Source of the DNA: an uncultured Victivallales bacterium
GTDB taxonomy: Bacteria; Verrucomicrobiota; Lentisphaeria; Oligosphaerales; JAFGRS01
NCBI GenBank assembly: GCA_903837355.1
Contig: CAILUI010000460.1
Coordinates: 30,245 to 94,244 of the forward strand
DNA: 64,000 bases
Reading direction: 5' to 3'
The translations under genes and the position numbers were made by a program. The notes under the pieces are model-generated. The model made no database searches. It worked only from the letters and a program-made list of their open reading frames with translations, and was not told where the DNA came from. Shown here piece after piece: positions 51,109-60,270 of this stretch; the stretch's first letter is position 1; each line of letters begins with the position of its first letter.

Positions 51109-52992
51109 ATGGATCCCCAACCCCTTCCTGTTCTGCTGCAGGGCCGCGACCTCGAGGTCCGCATCGGACTGCAAGTCATTTTGGACCAGGCCACCTTGGC
51201 CATCCACGCCGCCGAGCGCGTCGGTCTGCTGGGCCGTAACGGCTGCGGCAAGTCAACGTTGATGCGACTGCTGGCCGGCGTCGATGCCCCTGATCGCGGC
51301 GAGGTGCAGCGGCGGCGCGATCTGCGCATCGGCTACCTGCCGCAGCAATCCACGCTCGATCTTGAGGCCAGCGTGGGCGACAACATCTTTGCCGGGGTGA
51401 GTGACGTGCTGGATCTCATCCGGCGTTTCGAGGCCTTGCCGCACGACTCGGCCGAGAGCCACACCCTGGAGCACCGCATCCAGGCCCTCGGCGGCTGGGA
51501 CCTCGACGTGCGTCGCGCCAAGCTCATGGAGCATCTGGAGGCTCCCCCCATCGAGCGCCTCGCCGGCACACTCTCGGGAGGTGAGCGGCGGCGCACCGCG
51601 CTCTGTCGCGCCCTCATCGGTCAGCCCGATCTGCTGTTGCTCGACGAGCCCACCAACCACCTCGATACCGAGTCCATCGAGTGGCTCGAAGAGTGGCTGC
51701 TGCGTTTCGCGGGCGGCTGCCTCGTCATCACTCACGACCGGACCTTCCTCGACCGCATCTCCACGCGCATTCTCGATCTCGCCAACGGCAAGCTCGAGTG
51801 GTACGAAGGCAACTACACCGACTACCTCGTCGACAAGGCGGAGCGCGAGGAGCAGGCCGAGGTCATGGAGTCCAAACGGCAGGCTTTCCTGCGCAATGAG
51901 ATCGACTGGATCCGCCGCGGCCCCAAGGGCCGCACCGTGAAGTCGCAGAGCCGCGTCGACCGCTACTACGACATCGCCAACCGCATCCCTCCCGACCGCG
52001 AGCGCGATGTGGACCTCGTCATCCCGCCGGCGGAGGGCCTCGGTGATCGCGCCATCGACTGTGTGGACCTCGCTTTCGCCATGGGCGGGCGCGAACTCTG
52101 TCGCGGCCTGGACTTGGTCATCAAACCCGGTGACCGCATCGGCGTCATCGGCCGCAACGGCTGCGGCAAGACGACGCTGCTGCGCGTGCTGCTCGGGGAG
52201 GTGCCGCCGACGGCGGGGAGTGTGCGCGTCAGCGCCAATGTGCGCTTCAACCTGATCGACCAGCACCGCCTGCACCTCAACAACGAGCGCACGGTCATTC
52301 AGGAGATTGCCGACGGCAAGGAGCACGTGCAGATCGGGACGGAACGGGTCACCGTCTGGACCTACCTGCGCCGCTTCCTGTTCACCGATGACCGTATCCT
52401 GACCCAGGTCAGCCAGCTCTCCGGCGGCGAGCGCAGCCGTCTGCTGATGGCCAAAATTCTCAAGGACGGCGGCAACGTCCTCGTGCTCGACGAACCCACC
52501 AACGACCTCGACCTCTCGACGCTGCAGGTCCTGGAGACCGCCCTGGCCAGGTTCGCGGGGTGCGTCATTTTGGTCAGCCACGATCGCTTCTTCCTCAACC
52601 GCGTCTGCACCGGCATCCTCGCCTTTGAGCCCGGTGGCGTCGTCTTCCAGCCTGGCGATTTCGACTATTACCGGGAGAAGCGCGCGGCCATCCTGACCGC
52701 CGCCGCCGAGAGCGCGGCGCGCGCCGAGGCTGCCGCCCCGTCCGCCCTGCCGAAGAAGCCACGCACCGGCCTTTCCTGGAAAGAGCAACGGGAGCTGGAG
52801 GGCATGGAGGGTGCCATCGAGGCCGCGGAGGCCGAGGTGTCCCGCCTCGAGACCCTCTTCTCGCAACCAGACTTCTACCAGAAGCACGGCCCCCAGGCCG
52901 GGGCGCTGATCGGCCAGCTCGAAGCCGCTCGCGCCGCGGTGCAGGCCCTCTACGCGCGCTGGGGCGAGCTCGAGGGTCGCCGCCAGCCTTGA
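51109..52992 (+). CDS. uup: ABC-F family ATPase, Uup-like
   Basis: A 627-residue soluble protein with two ABC ATPase cassettes in one chain and no membrane domain. Seen: Walker A GRNGCGKST (first) and GRNGCGKTT (second), two LSGGERxR signatures, Walker B LLLLDEPTNHLD and VLVLDEPTNDLD, a linker with KRQAFLRNEIDWIRRGPKGR, and a C-terminal coiled coil (SWKEQRELEGMEGAIEAAEAEVSRLETLF), the mark of Uup. ABC-F proteins act at the ribosome; Uup also influences DNA transposon precise excision in E. coli. Length fits the family (about 635). It lacks a Shine-Dalgarno. Confidence 0.92.
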   Translation: MDPQPLPVLLQGRDLEVRIGLQVILDQATLAIHAAERVGLLGRNGCGKSTLMRLLAGVDAPDRGEVQRRRDLRIGYLPQQSTLDLEASVGDNIFAGVSDVLDLIRRFEALPHDSAESHTLEHRIQALGGWDLDVRRAKLMEHLEAPPIERLAGTLSGGERRRTALCRALIGQPDLLLLDEPTNHLDTESIEWLEEWLLRFAGGCLVITHDRTFLDRISTRILDLANGKLEWYEGNYTDYLVDKAEREEQAEVMESKRQAFLRNEIDWIRRGPKGRTVKSQSRVDRYYDIANRIPPDRERDVDLVIPPAEGLGDRAIDCVDLAFAMGGRELCRGLDLVIKPGDRIGVIGRNGCGKTTLLRVLLGEVPPTAGSVRVSANVRFNLIDQHRLHLNNERTVIQEIADGKEHVQIGTERVTVWTYLRRFLFTDDRILTQVSQLSGGERSRLLMAKILKDGGNVLVLDEPTNDLDLSTLQVLETALARFAGCVILVSHDRFFLNRVCTGILAFEPGGVVFQPGDFDYYREKRAAILTAAAESAARAEAAAPSALPKKPRTGLSWKEQRELEGMEGAIEAAEAEVSRLETLFSQPDFYQKHGPQAGALIGQLEAARAAVQALYARWGELEGRRQP

Positions 52993-53075
52993 GGTCCGCT
53001 GCCGCTCATTCCTCTGCTGCAGTTCGCGGTGCCGGCACGAACCCGGCCAGCCAGGCCTCCTGCCTGCTCTCGCCC

Positions 53076-53165
53076 TCAGGCCTCGGGACAGATCAGCCGG
53101 ACAGACGGGAAGTAGGTGCGGAACCGCGCCGTATCACGGGTCAGGACGGGCAGGCCTGACTGCCA
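53076..53165 (-). pseudogene. vapC toxin remnant (C-terminal end only)
   Basis: Directly after the antitoxin stop codon, the same frame reads LPVLTRDTARFRTYFPSVRLICPEA then stop, the typical C-terminal end of a PIN-domain VapC toxin. The ATG that would have been its start (53166) overlaps the antitoxin stop, as in normal vapBC pairs, but is now a few bases away and in another frame. About 100 codons with the catalytic acidic residues are gone. Confidence 0.75.
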
Positions 53166-53393
53166 TCACTCACCCCGGGTTGCCTTCAGCCACTGGTCCG
53201 TGGTCAGCGTGCCTTTGACGATGCCACGCATCTCGGCAAACGGCCCCTGGCCGCGCTGCCCGTTCGGCGTGGGCTTGACGAGTACCACCTGGCCCTCATG
53301 GACCTGGAAGTCCACATCGGTATGGGGCACGATACCAAGGTAGTCGCGGATGCGGATCGGTATCGTGACTTGTCCTTTGGTGGTCACTTTCAT
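53166..53393 (-). CDS. VapB/AbrB-type antitoxin
   Basis: A 75-residue SpoVT/AbrB-like DNA-binding antitoxin: MKVTTKGQVTIPIRIRDYLGI is the swapped-hairpin domain, followed by VDFQVHEGQVVLVKPTPN and a C-terminal toxin-binding tail (GIVKGTLTTDQWLKATRGE). The frame is open further upstream, but this ATG begins the family's N-terminus and has a strong promoter just in front. With its toxin destroyed it is an orphan antitoxin; it could still repress its own promoter or oppose a related toxin elsewhere. Confidence 0.85.
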   Translation of the reverse strand: MKVTTKGQVTIPIRIRDYLGIVPHTDVDFQVHEGQVVLVKPTPNGQRGQGPFAEMRGIVKGTLTTDQWLKATRGE

Positions 53394-53428
53394 AGTAATA
53401 TTCTGCAGGTAATACCTCCATTTGTCAA
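53394..53428 (-). promoter_or_regulatory. vapB promoter and operator
   Basis: On the minus strand: TTGACA (53428-53423), 17-base spacer, CAGAAT (53405-53400), then six bases to the ATG at 53393, so the mRNA is probably leaderless. A palindrome aggta-t-tacct (53407-53417) sits in the spacer and a second, similar agtaata word overlaps the start, a likely autorepression site. Confidence 0.6.
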
Positions 53429-53572
53429 GCTCCCAGGGCTGCTCCAACAGAGCTCCCGTGAGGCAGGCTGGCGGTGTCTGTGCCAGTACGCGCCGCGCAT
53501 GTACCGCGGGGGGGGGCTTCAGGCAGCCCTGACGGCCCTTGTGGTGCGGCTCGCAAGCCGGCGAAGGCGTGC

Positions 53573-53578
53573 TATCGT
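53573..53578 (+). promoter_or_regulatory. possible extended -10 element before purM
   Basis: TGC-TATCGT on the plus strand, about 85 bases before the ATG; no -35 is needed for an extended -10, and none is seen. Confidence 0.25.
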
Positions 53579-53661
53579 CCGGGACGATGTTGGCGATGAG
53601 GGGTGTGGGTTGGGAGAGGCGGGGTGGCGGTTCGACCTGCCTGTGCTGGAGTGCGGGTGAG

Positions 53662-54765
53662 ATGTCCAAACTGACCTATCAGAGTGCCGGCGTCAACTAC
53701 GATGTGCTGGACACCTTCAAGCGGGCCTGTCAGGCGGCTGCCGGGACGACGGTCGGCAGCCTGGCCAGGCATGGCCTGACCGAACCTGCCGGCATTCGCG
53801 GTGAGAGCGCCTACGTGCTGGAGGCGCCCGACGCCTACTACGCGCACGTTGAGGAGGCTCTCGGCACCAAGATCCTGGTGGCCGATGCGCTTTACGCGCT
53901 CACCGGCAGGAGCCTCTACCAGCAGGTGGCCATCGACGATGTGGCCACCATCGCCAACGACCTCTGCGCCGTGGGGGCGCTGCCGATTGCCATCGCCATG
54001 TATGCCGCCGTGGGCGACAGTGAGTACCTGGCCGACGCGACTCGGGCCCGTGACCTGGCGGCAGGCTTCGCCGAAGGCTGTCGGCTTTCGGGGGCGGTCT
54101 GGAGTGGCGGCGAGACGCAGACGCTGAAGGGGATGATCACCCCAGGCACCGTGGTCCTCGGCGGTTCGGCGTTCGGGCGCATTGCACCCAAGAGCCAGCG
54201 CATCGTGGGTAACGTCGAGGACGGCGACGTGATGGTCTTTCTGGCCAGTTCCGGGGTGCAGACCAACGGCCTGACCCTCTGCCGAGCCTTGGCCGAACGC
54301 TTGCCCCAGGGCTATCTGACCCCCATCGCCGACGGCCGCACCTACGCCGAGGCGCTGCTCGATCCGTCGGTGATCTATGTGCGTTTCGTGGCTGCCTGCC
54401 AGCAGGCCGGCATCCCCCTGCACTACACCGCCCACATGACCGGCCATGGCTGGCGCAAGCTGATGCGGCTCGAAGCGCCCTTCGTCTACCGCGTCGACGT
54501 TGTGCCGCCGCCACAGCCGGTCTTCGCTACGATCATCGCGGCGGCGGGCCTGGACACGCACGAAGCCTATGGGACCTTCAACATGGGCGTCGGCTTCACC
54601 GCCTACGTTCCTGCCGCCGCCGCCGAGGCGTGTCTGCAGGCTGCCCGCGGCGCCGGCTACACCGCCTGGATCGGCGGCAGCGTTCGCCGCGAAGGCTCCC
54701 GCAAGGCCGTCGACATCCCCGCCCTCGGCATCACCTACGACGCCAGCAGCCTGAAGATCCGCTGA
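53662..54765 (+). CDS. purM: phosphoribosylformylglycinamidine cyclo-ligase (AIR synthase)
   Basis: A 367-residue PurM-family enzyme that closes the imidazole ring of AIR with ATP in purine synthesis. Seen: LTYQSAGVNYDVLDTFK at the start; TIANDLCAVGALPIAIAMYAAVG for VNDLVVQGAEPLFF of E. coli; FAEGCRLSGAVWSGGET; ASSGVQTNGLTLCRAL; and AYGTFNMGVGF. The nucleotide loop of E. coli PurM (SGTDGVGTK) is replaced here by YYAHVEEALGTK, so it is divergent and an AIR-synthase-related protein remains possible. The ATG at 53662 begins the conserved N-terminus. Its 3' end is 12 bases from the convergent oxidoreductase gene. Confidence 0.8.
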   Translation: MSKLTYQSAGVNYDVLDTFKRACQAAAGTTVGSLARHGLTEPAGIRGESAYVLEAPDAYYAHVEEALGTKILVADALYALTGRSLYQQVAIDDVATIANDLCAVGALPIAIAMYAAVGDSEYLADATRARDLAAGFAEGCRLSGAVWSGGETQTLKGMITPGTVVLGGSAFGRIAPKSQRIVGNVEDGDVMVFLASSGVQTNGLTLCRALAERLPQGYLTPIADGRTYAEALLDPSVIYVRFVAACQQAGIPLHYTAHMTGHGWRKLMRLEAPFVYRVDVVPPPQPVFATIIAAAGLDTHEAYGTFNMGVGFTAYVPAAAAEACLQAARGAGYTAWIGGSVRREGSRKAVDIPALGITYDASSLKIR

Positions 54766-54777
54766 GACCGTTTGCGT

Positions 54778-56118
54778 CTACAGCACCCACCCTTTGCGGT
54801 AGGGCGGATTCAGCAGGGCGTTGGCCTCGTCGCAGTCGGTGAAGCGCCCCGCCTCGCCGTCCCAGGCGAGCTTGCCGTTCATGCGGATGGCCACGTTGCC
54901 GAGCAGGATGACCTCGGCCAGGTGGGCGGCATGGTCGACGAAGTTCGCGCCGGCCGGCGGGCCGCCCTTGCAGGCCGCGATCCACTCCTGGTAATGGCCC
55001 GGCGAGCGCGGCAGCTTGCGTTCCGGCTTGCCGTATTCGGCCATACGGGTTTCGGGGATGAGGCGATGCCCCAGCATCTTGCCTTTATCGCCGACGTAAA
55101 GGATGCCGTCATCGACGCCGAAGGGCCGGCGCGGCTCGAGTTCCGTCGGGCGCGTGGGCTGCATGCCGCCGTCGTACCAGGTGATCTGCAACGGCCCGTG
55201 GTCGGCACTGGCGGCGAAGCGGAAGCGCACGGTGGAGGCCAGGGGTGCGGTCTCGTTCGCGATCTCCGGGCCCTGCTGCCAGTTCGTCGAGCAGGCTTCC
55301 ACGGACTCCGGGTGGCCCAGCTTCAGGCACTTGAAGATCGTCGAGAGTTGGTGGCAGCCGATGTCGCCCAGGACGCCCGTCCCGAAGTCCCACCAGCCGC
55401 GCCAATGGAAGGGCAGGTAGATGGGGTTGTAGGGACGTACCGGCGAGGGGCCCAGCCACAGATCCCAGTTCAGCGAGTCCGGCACCGGCGGCGTGTCGCT
55501 GGGGCGGGCGATGCCGCGCCGCGAGATGTCGGGCGTGCGGTTGGACCAGGCATGTACCTCGGTCACCGTCCCGATGGCGCCGGACTGGATCATCTCGATG
55601 GTGACGCGGGCCTCTTCGGAGGCCTGGCCCTGGTTACCCATCTGCGTCGCCAGCTTCGTTTCGCGGGCGATGCGGGCCATCTCGCGCGTCTCGTAGACAG
55701 AATGCGCCAGCGGCTTCTCGCCGTAGACATGCTTGCCATGCTTCATGGCGGTGATCGCCACGACCGCGTGCAGATGGTCCGGCGTGGCCACGACCACACC
55801 GTCGATATCTTTCTGCTGCTCGAACATCACCCGGAAGTCGCTATAGACCTTGGCCTTCGGGAACTCCGCGAGGGCCTTGGCGGCATGGGCCCGGTCGACA
55901 TCGCAGAGGGCGACGATGTTGTGCCCCAGGCCGGCGAGGTTGCGGAGGTCGTGGAAGCCCATGCCGCCGACGCCGATACCGGCCAGGTTCAGCTTCTCGT
56001 TGGCGGGCAGCTCGTCCTGCCCGCGAGCGTAGCGGGACATGACGCTGGCCGCCGCCACCACGGTCGCTGTTTTCGCCAGGAAATCCCGCCGGGTCACGCC
56101 GTTTGTTCCGTCCGCCAT
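54778..56118 (-). CDS. Tat-exported Gfo/Idh/MocA family oxidoreductase
   Basis: A 446-residue second member of the family. Seen: a Tat signal (GVTRRDFLAKTATV, twin Arg 10-11), Rossmann GIGVGGMGFHD (48-58), ATPDHLHAVV, and YGEKPLAHS with E134-K135-P136. C-terminal blocks WGLGPSPVRP-like, DFGTGVLGDIGCHQ and GNVAIRMNGKL are typical of the planctomycete type. AAGGAG precedes the ATG at 56118. It lies about 90 bases downstream of the big glycoside hydrolase on the same strand and may be co-transcribed with it, as is the other oxidoreductase with the agarase-like enzyme. Confidence 0.9.
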   Translation of the reverse strand: MADGTNGVTRRDFLAKTATVVAAASVMSRYARGQDELPANEKLNLAGIGVGGMGFHDLRNLAGLGHNIVALCDVDRAHAAKALAEFPKAKVYSDFRVMFEQQKDIDGVVVATPDHLHAVVAITAMKHGKHVYGEKPLAHSVYETREMARIARETKLATQMGNQGQASEEARVTIEMIQSGAIGTVTEVHAWSNRTPDISRRGIARPSDTPPVPDSLNWDLWLGPSPVRPYNPIYLPFHWRGWWDFGTGVLGDIGCHQLSTIFKCLKLGHPESVEACSTNWQQGPEIANETAPLASTVRFRFAASADHGPLQITWYDGGMQPTRPTELEPRRPFGVDDGILYVGDKGKMLGHRLIPETRMAEYGKPERKLPRSPGHYQEWIAACKGGPPAGANFVDHAAHLAEVILLGNVAIRMNGKLAWDGEAGRFTDCDEANALLNPPYRKGWVL

Positions 56119-56211
56119 GGTGGCTCTCCTTGCCTGTTCTTCGCTGACTGGGGTCAAACCTGTCTGTGCAGGATCTTCGGTTCCGCTACCGATGCTCGCG
56201 GCGTGGTCCGA

Positions 56212-59200
56212 CTACGGCGCCCGGCTGAGCAGGCGTTCGACGGCTCGGCGCGCCTCGGCCAGTTCCTTCGGGCCGGCCACCAGCCGCAGGTCGAAGGGGG
56301 CGCTGTCGTCAATCACCACCTGCGTCCCGGCCGCGGCCGGGGCTGGGGTGGCACGGTTCAGCGTCTGCCAGCGCCCGCCGCGGAACTCGCCGATCTCCAC
56401 GGTCGGCGCGGTCCGTGCGGCGCCGGGTAGCGCGACGCTGCCGGGGCCGAAGGGCAGCACCAGCACGGCGTTGCTGGCGGCCAGGTCGGCCCCGTCCAGC
56501 GCCAGCGTCGCCTGGTGGCCTTGGGTCTGCAGGACGAGCCGCCCGTCGACCGTCAGGCGACCTTGGGCCTCAGCCGCCACGATGCGGTTGCCCTTGGCCA
56601 GGACGAAGCCGGTGCTGTGGCCAGCGAGGTCGATCTCGATCTTCCCAGCCACGGCAGAGCCGGCTACCGTCACCGTGCGTCGGGCCGCGGTGTCGTTGTA
56701 GAGCACCAGGGCGTGACCTTCCTGCAGGGGCACCGCGAAGGCGTGCACCGAACCGTCGTCGGGGTCGAGGTGCAGCCGGGCGCTGCCGGTGCGGTCCAGG
56801 AACTCGCGGTAGACGGCGCCGCCGGCGGCGCTGCCATCCAGTTCGAGCGGGAAGGGCACCCAAGTCACGGTACCCTTGCCGCAGGCAGCCGTGACCCCCT
56901 CGCGGGGGAGTGTAGCCGTGATCGGCCAGGGCGGCTGGGGCGGGGCGGCGGCACTCAGCCCGAGCTCCTGCAGGCGGCCGGCGCGGGTGGGCTTACGGTC
57001 GTCGTTGAAGCGCACGTCACCGGTCAGCAGGAGCGCGCCGCCGGCCTCAACGAACTGGCGGACGCGGGCGAAGCTGGCGTCAGTCGGGCAGTAGGGGATC
57101 GGCCAGAGCAGCGCCCGGCAGGTGGCCGGCAAGCGCTCGAGGGCCTCCTCGTTGATGACGCCGAAGGGCACGTTGCAGCCCATCAGCCAGTTCGTGGCGC
57201 GGGCCAGGGCGGCATGGATCTCCTCGGTCTTCGGGCCGAAGCGATGGCTGTCCGGGATCAGCAGATACACCGCTGGCGGTTCGTAGCGCGGGACGGCCGC
57301 ACGGAAGAGCAGGGCCAGGTTGCGATAGGCCTCCAGCACCGGCTTGCCGACCAGGTCCGCGTGGGTGACGCCCCAGGGGAAGACGCAGTCGCGGAAGTCC
57401 TTCCAGTCCCAGCAGGCGACGAAGGCGGCGCCCATGCCGAGGGCGTAGTGGCCGACGGCCAGGTAGTACGGCACCGAGCGGTCGGCGGGGTCGCCGGTCT
57501 GGCCGTTGACCCGCGCATCGTGGGCTTCGCGAGCGCCGAACTCACCCAGTGAGAAGCTCTTGTCCTCGAAGCGCCGGTCGATGAGCTTGAGGATGGCACG
57601 GTACTCGCCTACCGAGCCGTAGAAGTGAGTGTTGGTGAAGTCTAGGCCGGTGGCGCCGACGAGCTTGTCCGCGGCGGTCTGGGTCTGCAGGTGCCCGACC
57701 GTCACCAGGGCGTCGGCATCACCGTCCCGGACGCCGGCGCGGTTGGCAGCGGTCCAGCGGACGAACAACTCGGCGCGGAAGCGATCCAGGTCACGTGCCT
57801 GCAGGCTGTCCCAGCCGGCATCGCGGCCGGAGGTCAGCGGCAGCGGCTGGTCGGTAGGGCAGCCCCAGGCCGCCTTCGCCTTCTCCACGCTGCCGTAGCG
57901 TGTCGTCAGCCAGGCTTCCGCCAGGAGGCGGGTCCCGGCGTTGTCCGGGACGCTGACGCCGGGCTCATTCTGGATGTCATAGAAGATCCCGGGGACATCG
58001 CGGTAACGTCCAGCCCAGAAGGCAGCCCACTGGCGCTGCGCCTCGAGTTCCTCGTCGTTGAGCTCCACCGGCATCCAGTCGTGCAGGGTCAGGAAAAGTG
58101 CGACGCCGTGCTGTTGGGCGAGCTGGACCATGGCGTCGGTCTGGCGCTGTGTGCCGAGTGGCTGCTGGCGCAGGTCGAGGGGGTTCCGGGCGCTCTGGGC
58201 CGCCTGTCCCTCCTTGGCGAAGGGCGAGAAGTGCAGAACGCGCAGGAGGTTCAGTCCGTAGTCGTTCATCTGCTCGAGATCGCGTTGCCAGACCAGCGCG
58301 TCCTCGTTGCCCGAGTACCACATCATGCCGGTCTGGTTGGCGCCGCAGAGGAAGGTCGGCACACCGCGGTACTCGAAGAGGTTGCCGCGCTGGGTCACGG
58401 CCGGGCCAGCGCGCAGCACGGCCTCGTCCCAGACGGCGAAGGCGGTCGTCATTTCGTCGACGGGTTTGCCGCCGACCTCGAGGACGGCCCGGACGCGGCA
58501 GAGGTTGCCGACGAAGGCCGCGGGTTTCCAGGTGGTCGTCAGGGCCTGGTCGCCCGCCGTCGCGGCCAGTTCACCGATACGGGTGCCGTCGACCTCGAGG
58601 CGCACCGTGGCCGTGGTCCCGGCCGGCAGCCGGCTGTGGACGGTGACAGCGACCTCTTCGCCTTGGCGGTAGCACGCCAGGCCGGTACGCAGCGAGTGCA
58701 GGAAGGCGGGCGCCGCCAGCCGCCGGGTGGCCTCGACCAGGGCCCGGTCGAGCTCCGGGAAGCGGCCATCGAACAGGTCCTGGTCGCTGACCCCGCAGAA
58801 GGCCCAGCCGGCATGGGCATAGGGGCCGGCGTAGTTCTGCACCAGGGCCAGGACCGGTCCGCGCTCGCGCCCGTAGCGATCGACGGCCTGGACCAGGGGC
58901 AGCCAGCGGCCGTAGACGTCGGGGAACACGGGGCTGTTGCTGCCGGTCATGGCGATCGCGGCGAAGCCTTGCACTGGGGTCTCGGACCGCCAGTCGGCGG
59001 CCAGGATATGCTGTCCCGGGGCGGCGCGCAGAGCCGCCGTTCGGCGCAGTTCGTAGGAGGGATCGAAGACGCCGAGTTGCTCGGGATTCAGCCCCATGGT
59101 GTCGCCCGGTTTGCCGGTGCGGGTGTTGATGGCGGTGGTGGGCTGCTTACGCGCGTCCATCTCGGCGGCGGTCACCGCCGGATCCACGGCCTGCCAGCCG

Positions 59201-60132
59201 TCGGCGGCGGGGACCACGAGGTGGTCGAAGGCGTAGCCGCCCAGCGAGACGAAGGCGCCGCCCTCGCGCAGGAAAGCCAGGAGGGCGTCTCGACCCTCGC
59301 GCGGGTAGAGGGGGGCGCAGGGCACCAGCAGCACGTCCAGCGCTGACCGGCGCAGCACCGCCGGGTCGCAGACATCGCCGGCGCGCAGCAGCGTCACCCC
59401 GAAGCCAGCCTGACGCAAGAGCCCGGCGAGGCGCTCGGGCTGGGCCTGCGACGGCCGCGTCGGGAAGGTCGGCTCGGCCAGGATGGCCACCGCGCCGGCC
59501 GGGCCGCGCTCTGGCGTCGCCAGCGGCGTGCTGCGCGGCAGCGCGACGGCGCCCTGCGGCTGCAGCACCCACTGCAGGTCGTCCAGCGCAATGTCCAGGT
59601 CGCCGTAGTTGCAGCCCAGCAGCAGCCGGTTGATGGTCAGGAAAGCGCGCTTCTGGTCGCCGCGTGGCTGGTAGTTGAGCGCCGCGAACGGCACCGTGGC
59701 GCGGTGCCAGCCCGCCCCGAGCGCGTGCAGTTCCTTCCCCTCTGGCTGCACCCGCACCAGGTAGGCGTCGCCATCGGCTTCGAACAGCCAGACGTGCAGG
59801 ACCGCCTCCGGCGTCGCGGCGAGCACCCGGACCATGAAGCTCAGCCCGGTGGCCTCGGGTGGCAGGGCGACCGCACGGGTCACATTGCCCCAGCGCGGTT
59901 CCGCGTCACGGTACTGCAGGCGCAGGCAGGAGCCGCTGACGCCGTCAGGCGCCAGCGCGATCTGCGGTGGATTGCCGCCGTCGAGATTTGGACGCCAGGC
60001 CGCGACATCGCTGAACTCGTCCACGGTCAGATCTCCCAGGCAGAGGGCGGCGCTGAGCCCGGCCGCTAGCCAAAAACAGCGCTGTGACCAGCGCCTCGCG
60101 CGAGCTGTTCTCATCGAGTTCATCGTACGCAT
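56212..60132 (-). CDS. very large secreted glycoside hydrolase (GH42/GH5-like barrel)
   Basis: A 1306-residue exported enzyme. Order: signal peptide (WLAAGLSAALCLG), an N-terminal beta-jelly roll (DLTVDEFSDVAAWRPNLDGG, CBM-like), a glutamine-amidotransferase-like domain (VAILAEPTFPTRPSQ... LLVPCAPLYPREGRD), a further beta domain (HSRLPAGTTATVRLEV), then a TIM barrel with YDIQNEPG (E723) and SLGEFGARE (E864), the probable acid/base and nucleophile of clan GH-A. A second amidotransferase-like and beta domains follow (about 970-1306). ATGs at 60132, 60123 and 60114 are possible; 60132 has ggag at ideal distance. The exact family and substrate are not settled. Confidence 0.75.
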   Translation of the reverse strand: MRTMNSMRTARARRWSQRCFWLAAGLSAALCLGDLTVDEFSDVAAWRPNLDGGNPPQIALAPDGVSGSCLRLQYRDAEPRWGNVTRAVALPPEATGLSFMVRVLAATPEAVLHVWLFEADGDAYLVRVQPEGKELHALGAGWHRATVPFAALNYQPRGDQKRAFLTINRLLLGCNYGDLDIALDDLQWVLQPQGAVALPRSTPLATPERGPAGAVAILAEPTFPTRPSQAQPERLAGLLRQAGFGVTLLRAGDVCDPAVLRRSALDVLLVPCAPLYPREGRDALLAFLREGGAFVSLGGYAFDHLVVPAADGWQAVDPAVTAAEMDARKQPTTAINTRTGKPGDTMGLNPEQLGVFDPSYELRRTAALRAAPGQHILAADWRSETPVQGFAAIAMTGSNSPVFPDVYGRWLPLVQAVDRYGRERGPVLALVQNYAGPYAHAGWAFCGVSDQDLFDGRFPELDRALVEATRRLAAPAFLHSLRTGLACYRQGEEVAVTVHSRLPAGTTATVRLEVDGTRIGELAATAGDQALTTTWKPAAFVGNLCRVRAVLEVGGKPVDEMTTAFAVWDEAVLRAGPAVTQRGNLFEYRGVPTFLCGANQTGMMWYSGNEDALVWQRDLEQMNDYGLNLLRVLHFSPFAKEGQAAQSARNPLDLRQQPLGTQRQTDAMVQLAQQHGVALFLTLHDWMPVELNDEELEAQRQWAAFWAGRYRDVPGIFYDIQNEPGVSVPDNAGTRLLAEAWLTTRYGSVEKAKAAWGCPTDQPLPLTSGRDAGWDSLQARDLDRFRAELFVRWTAANRAGVRDGDADALVTVGHLQTQTAADKLVGATGLDFTNTHFYGSVGEYRAILKLIDRRFEDKSFSLGEFGAREAHDARVNGQTGDPADRSVPYYLAVGHYALGMGAAFVACWDWKDFRDCVFPWGVTHADLVGKPVLEAYRNLALLFRAAVPRYEPPAVYLLIPDSHRFGPKTEEIHAALARATNWLMGCNVPFGVINEEALERLPATCRALLWPIPYCPTDASFARVRQFVEAGGALLLTGDVRFNDDRKPTRAGRLQELGLSAAAPPQPPWPITATLPREGVTAACGKGTVTWVPFPLELDGSAAGGAVYREFLDRTGSARLHLDPDDGSVHAFAVPLQEGHALVLYNDTAARRTVTVAGSAVAGKIEIDLAGHSTGFVLAKGNRIVAAEAQGRLTVDGRLVLQTQGHQATLALDGADLAASNAVLVLPFGPGSVALPGAARTAPTVEIGEFRGGRWQTLNRATPAPAAAGTQVVIDDSAPFDLRLVAGPKELAEARRAVERLLSRAP

Positions 60133-60270
60133 TCCCTCTCTCCGAGTGACTTCCCCGCGGCGCGGCGCCGGCGTGAGGGACTGACAGAACATGCTACCGC
60201 GGGAGCCGTCCGGCAAGTCAGCGGCGACCTTGACGCCTTCCTGAAGCTATGTCTGGCGGGATGCAGGGAC

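Noticed and set aside
51253..52887. A 544-codon minus-strand open frame
   Set aside because: It is antisense to the ABC-F gene with all its motifs.
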